From: Hyphomicrobiales bacterium
GTDB taxonomy: Bacteria; Pseudomonadota; Alphaproteobacteria; Rhizobiales; Xanthobacteraceae
NCBI GenBank assembly: GCA_026400425.1
Contig: JAPLPC010000498.1
Span: 1 to 14,111 of the forward strand
DNA: 14,111 nt
Direction of reading: 5' to 3'
The translations under genes and the position numbers were made by a program. A model generated the notes under the pieces. That model made no database searches. It was not told the origin of the DNA and was given only the letters and a program-made list of their open reading frames with translations. Numbering within the stretch: position 1 is the first letter of the stretch; each line of letters starts with the position of its first letter. Below, in pieces: positions 13,384 to 14,111 of the stretch.

Positions 13384-14111
13384 ATGAGCGTTCTCAACAG
13401 TGTGAAGTTTTCCGTCGCCCCGATGATGGATTGGACCGACAGCCATTGTCGCGTGTTCCATCGGCTGCTGACGCGGCGGGCGTTGCTTTATACGGAGATG
13501 GTGACGACGCCGGCGATCCTGCATGGTGATCGGCAGCGGCTGCTCGGTTTTGACGCCAGCGAACATCCGGTGGCGCTGCAGCTCGGCGGCTCGGATCCGG
13601 ACAAGCTCGCGGAAGCGGCGCGGATCGGGGCCGGGTTCGGCTACGACGAAATCAACATCAATATCGGCTGTCCGTCGGACCGCGTGAAGGAAGGCCGCTT
13701 CGGTGCATGCCTGATGGCGGAGCCCGATCTGGTCGCGCGCTGCGTGGCGGCGATGAAAGCGGCGGTCGATGTGCCGGTGACGGTGAAGTGTCGCATCGGC
13801 GTCGACGATCAGGATCCTGAGGTGGCGCTCGACGCGCTGGCCAATGCGGTGGTCGCGGCGGGTGCCGACGGCTTGATCGTGCATGCGCGCAAGGCGTGGC
13901 TGAACGGTCTGTCGCCCAAGGAAAACCGCACCGTGCCGCCGCTGGACTACGATCGCGTCTATCGGCTGAAGGCGGCGATGCCGCACGTGCCGATCGCCAT
14001 CAATGGCGGCATTGCCGGCATCACCGAGGCGAAGCAACATCTGGCGCATGTGGACGGCGCCATGCTCGGCCGCGCCGCCTATCAGGAGCCGTGGCGCCTG
14101 CTTGCGGTCGA
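13384..14111 (+). CDS. dusA: tRNA-dihydrouridine(20/20a) synthase, N-terminal 242 codons (3' end off window)
   Basis: Flavin enzyme that reduces uridine 20/20a in the tRNA D-loop using NADPH; cytosolic. The frame opens at ATG 13384 and runs off the right edge. Landmarks are KFSVAPMMDWTDSHCRVFHR (8-27, FMN-binding start of the TIM barrel), YTEMVTTPAILHGD, ALQLGGSDP, the catalytic loop NINIGCPSDRVKEGRFGACL with C96, VTVKCRIGVDD and IVHARKAWLNGLSPKENR. The last motif is typical of DusA rather than DusB or DusC. Family length is about 330, so roughly three quarters is present. The ribosome site is weak (GGA at 13378-13380), but a downstream ATG would cut into the conserved VAPMMDWTD, so 13384 is kept. 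It appears to be a single gene with its own promoter region. Confidence 0.95.
   Translation, partial: MSVLNSVKFSVAPMMDWTDSHCRVFHRLLTRRALLYTEMVTTPAILHGDRQRLLGFDASEHPVALQLGGSDPDKLAEAARIGAGFGYDEININIGCPSDRVKEGRFGACLMAEPDLVARCVAAMKAAVDVPVTVKCRIGVDDQDPEVALDALANAVVAAGADGLIVHARKAWLNGLSPKENRTVPPLDYDRVYRLKAAMPHVPIAINGGIAGITEAKQHLAHVDGAMLGRAAYQEPWRLLAV

Overview
The window looks like chromosomal DNA of a high-GC alphaproteobacterium, most likely the Bradyrhizobium/Rhodopseudomonas/Afipia group (Nitrobacteraceae). This is an inference from codon use, the style of the encoded proteins and the long list of Liv-type transport genes; no 16S rRNA or other marker is present. Most of the window is ordinary, well-kept metabolic and transport genes. 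No CRISPR array, transposase, integrase or RNA gene was seen.

Left part (1-4050): an oxalate-type C2 acid module. On the minus strand a GntR/FCD regulator (start 1638) is followed by the N-terminal half of oxalyl-CoA decarboxylase (oxc, start 819, running off the left edge). Divergently, on the plus strand, lies a 720-residue ADP-forming acyl-CoA synthetase (1828-3990), closed by a textbook terminator. The 189-bp divergent promoter region carries two copies of the same 17-bp palindrome, TGGCAT-N5-ATGCCA, each next to a TTGAC-type -35 box. This is the best regulatory signal in the window, and the synthetase is a candidate for the CoA-activating step that feeds oxc.

Middle (4051-5480): an 81-bp REP-like palindrome sits between the convergent synthetase gene and pncB (nicotinate phosphoribosyltransferase, minus strand, NAD salvage).

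Centre (5797-11144): a five-gene plus-strand unit. It encodes a periplasmic substrate-binding protein with signal peptide, a fused LivH-LivM permease in one polypeptide, LivG and LivF ATPases (each joined to the preceding gene by an ATGA overlap), and a MarR regulator with a probable TTG start. The transporter belongs to the branched-chain amino acid (HAAT) family; the linked MarR gene hints at a different, possibly aromatic or organic acid, substrate. A hairpin between the binding-protein and permease genes may set their expression ratio.

Right part (11145-14111): a 330-bp leader region, then an E. coli-type serA (3-phosphoglycerate dehydrogenase with ACT domain). Next come a degraded C-terminal fragment of a membrane fatty-acid desaturase or carotene hydroxylase-like gene, a probable 31-residue single-span membrane protein on the minus strand, and the first 242 codons of dusA (tRNA-dihydrouridine synthase), cut by the right edge.
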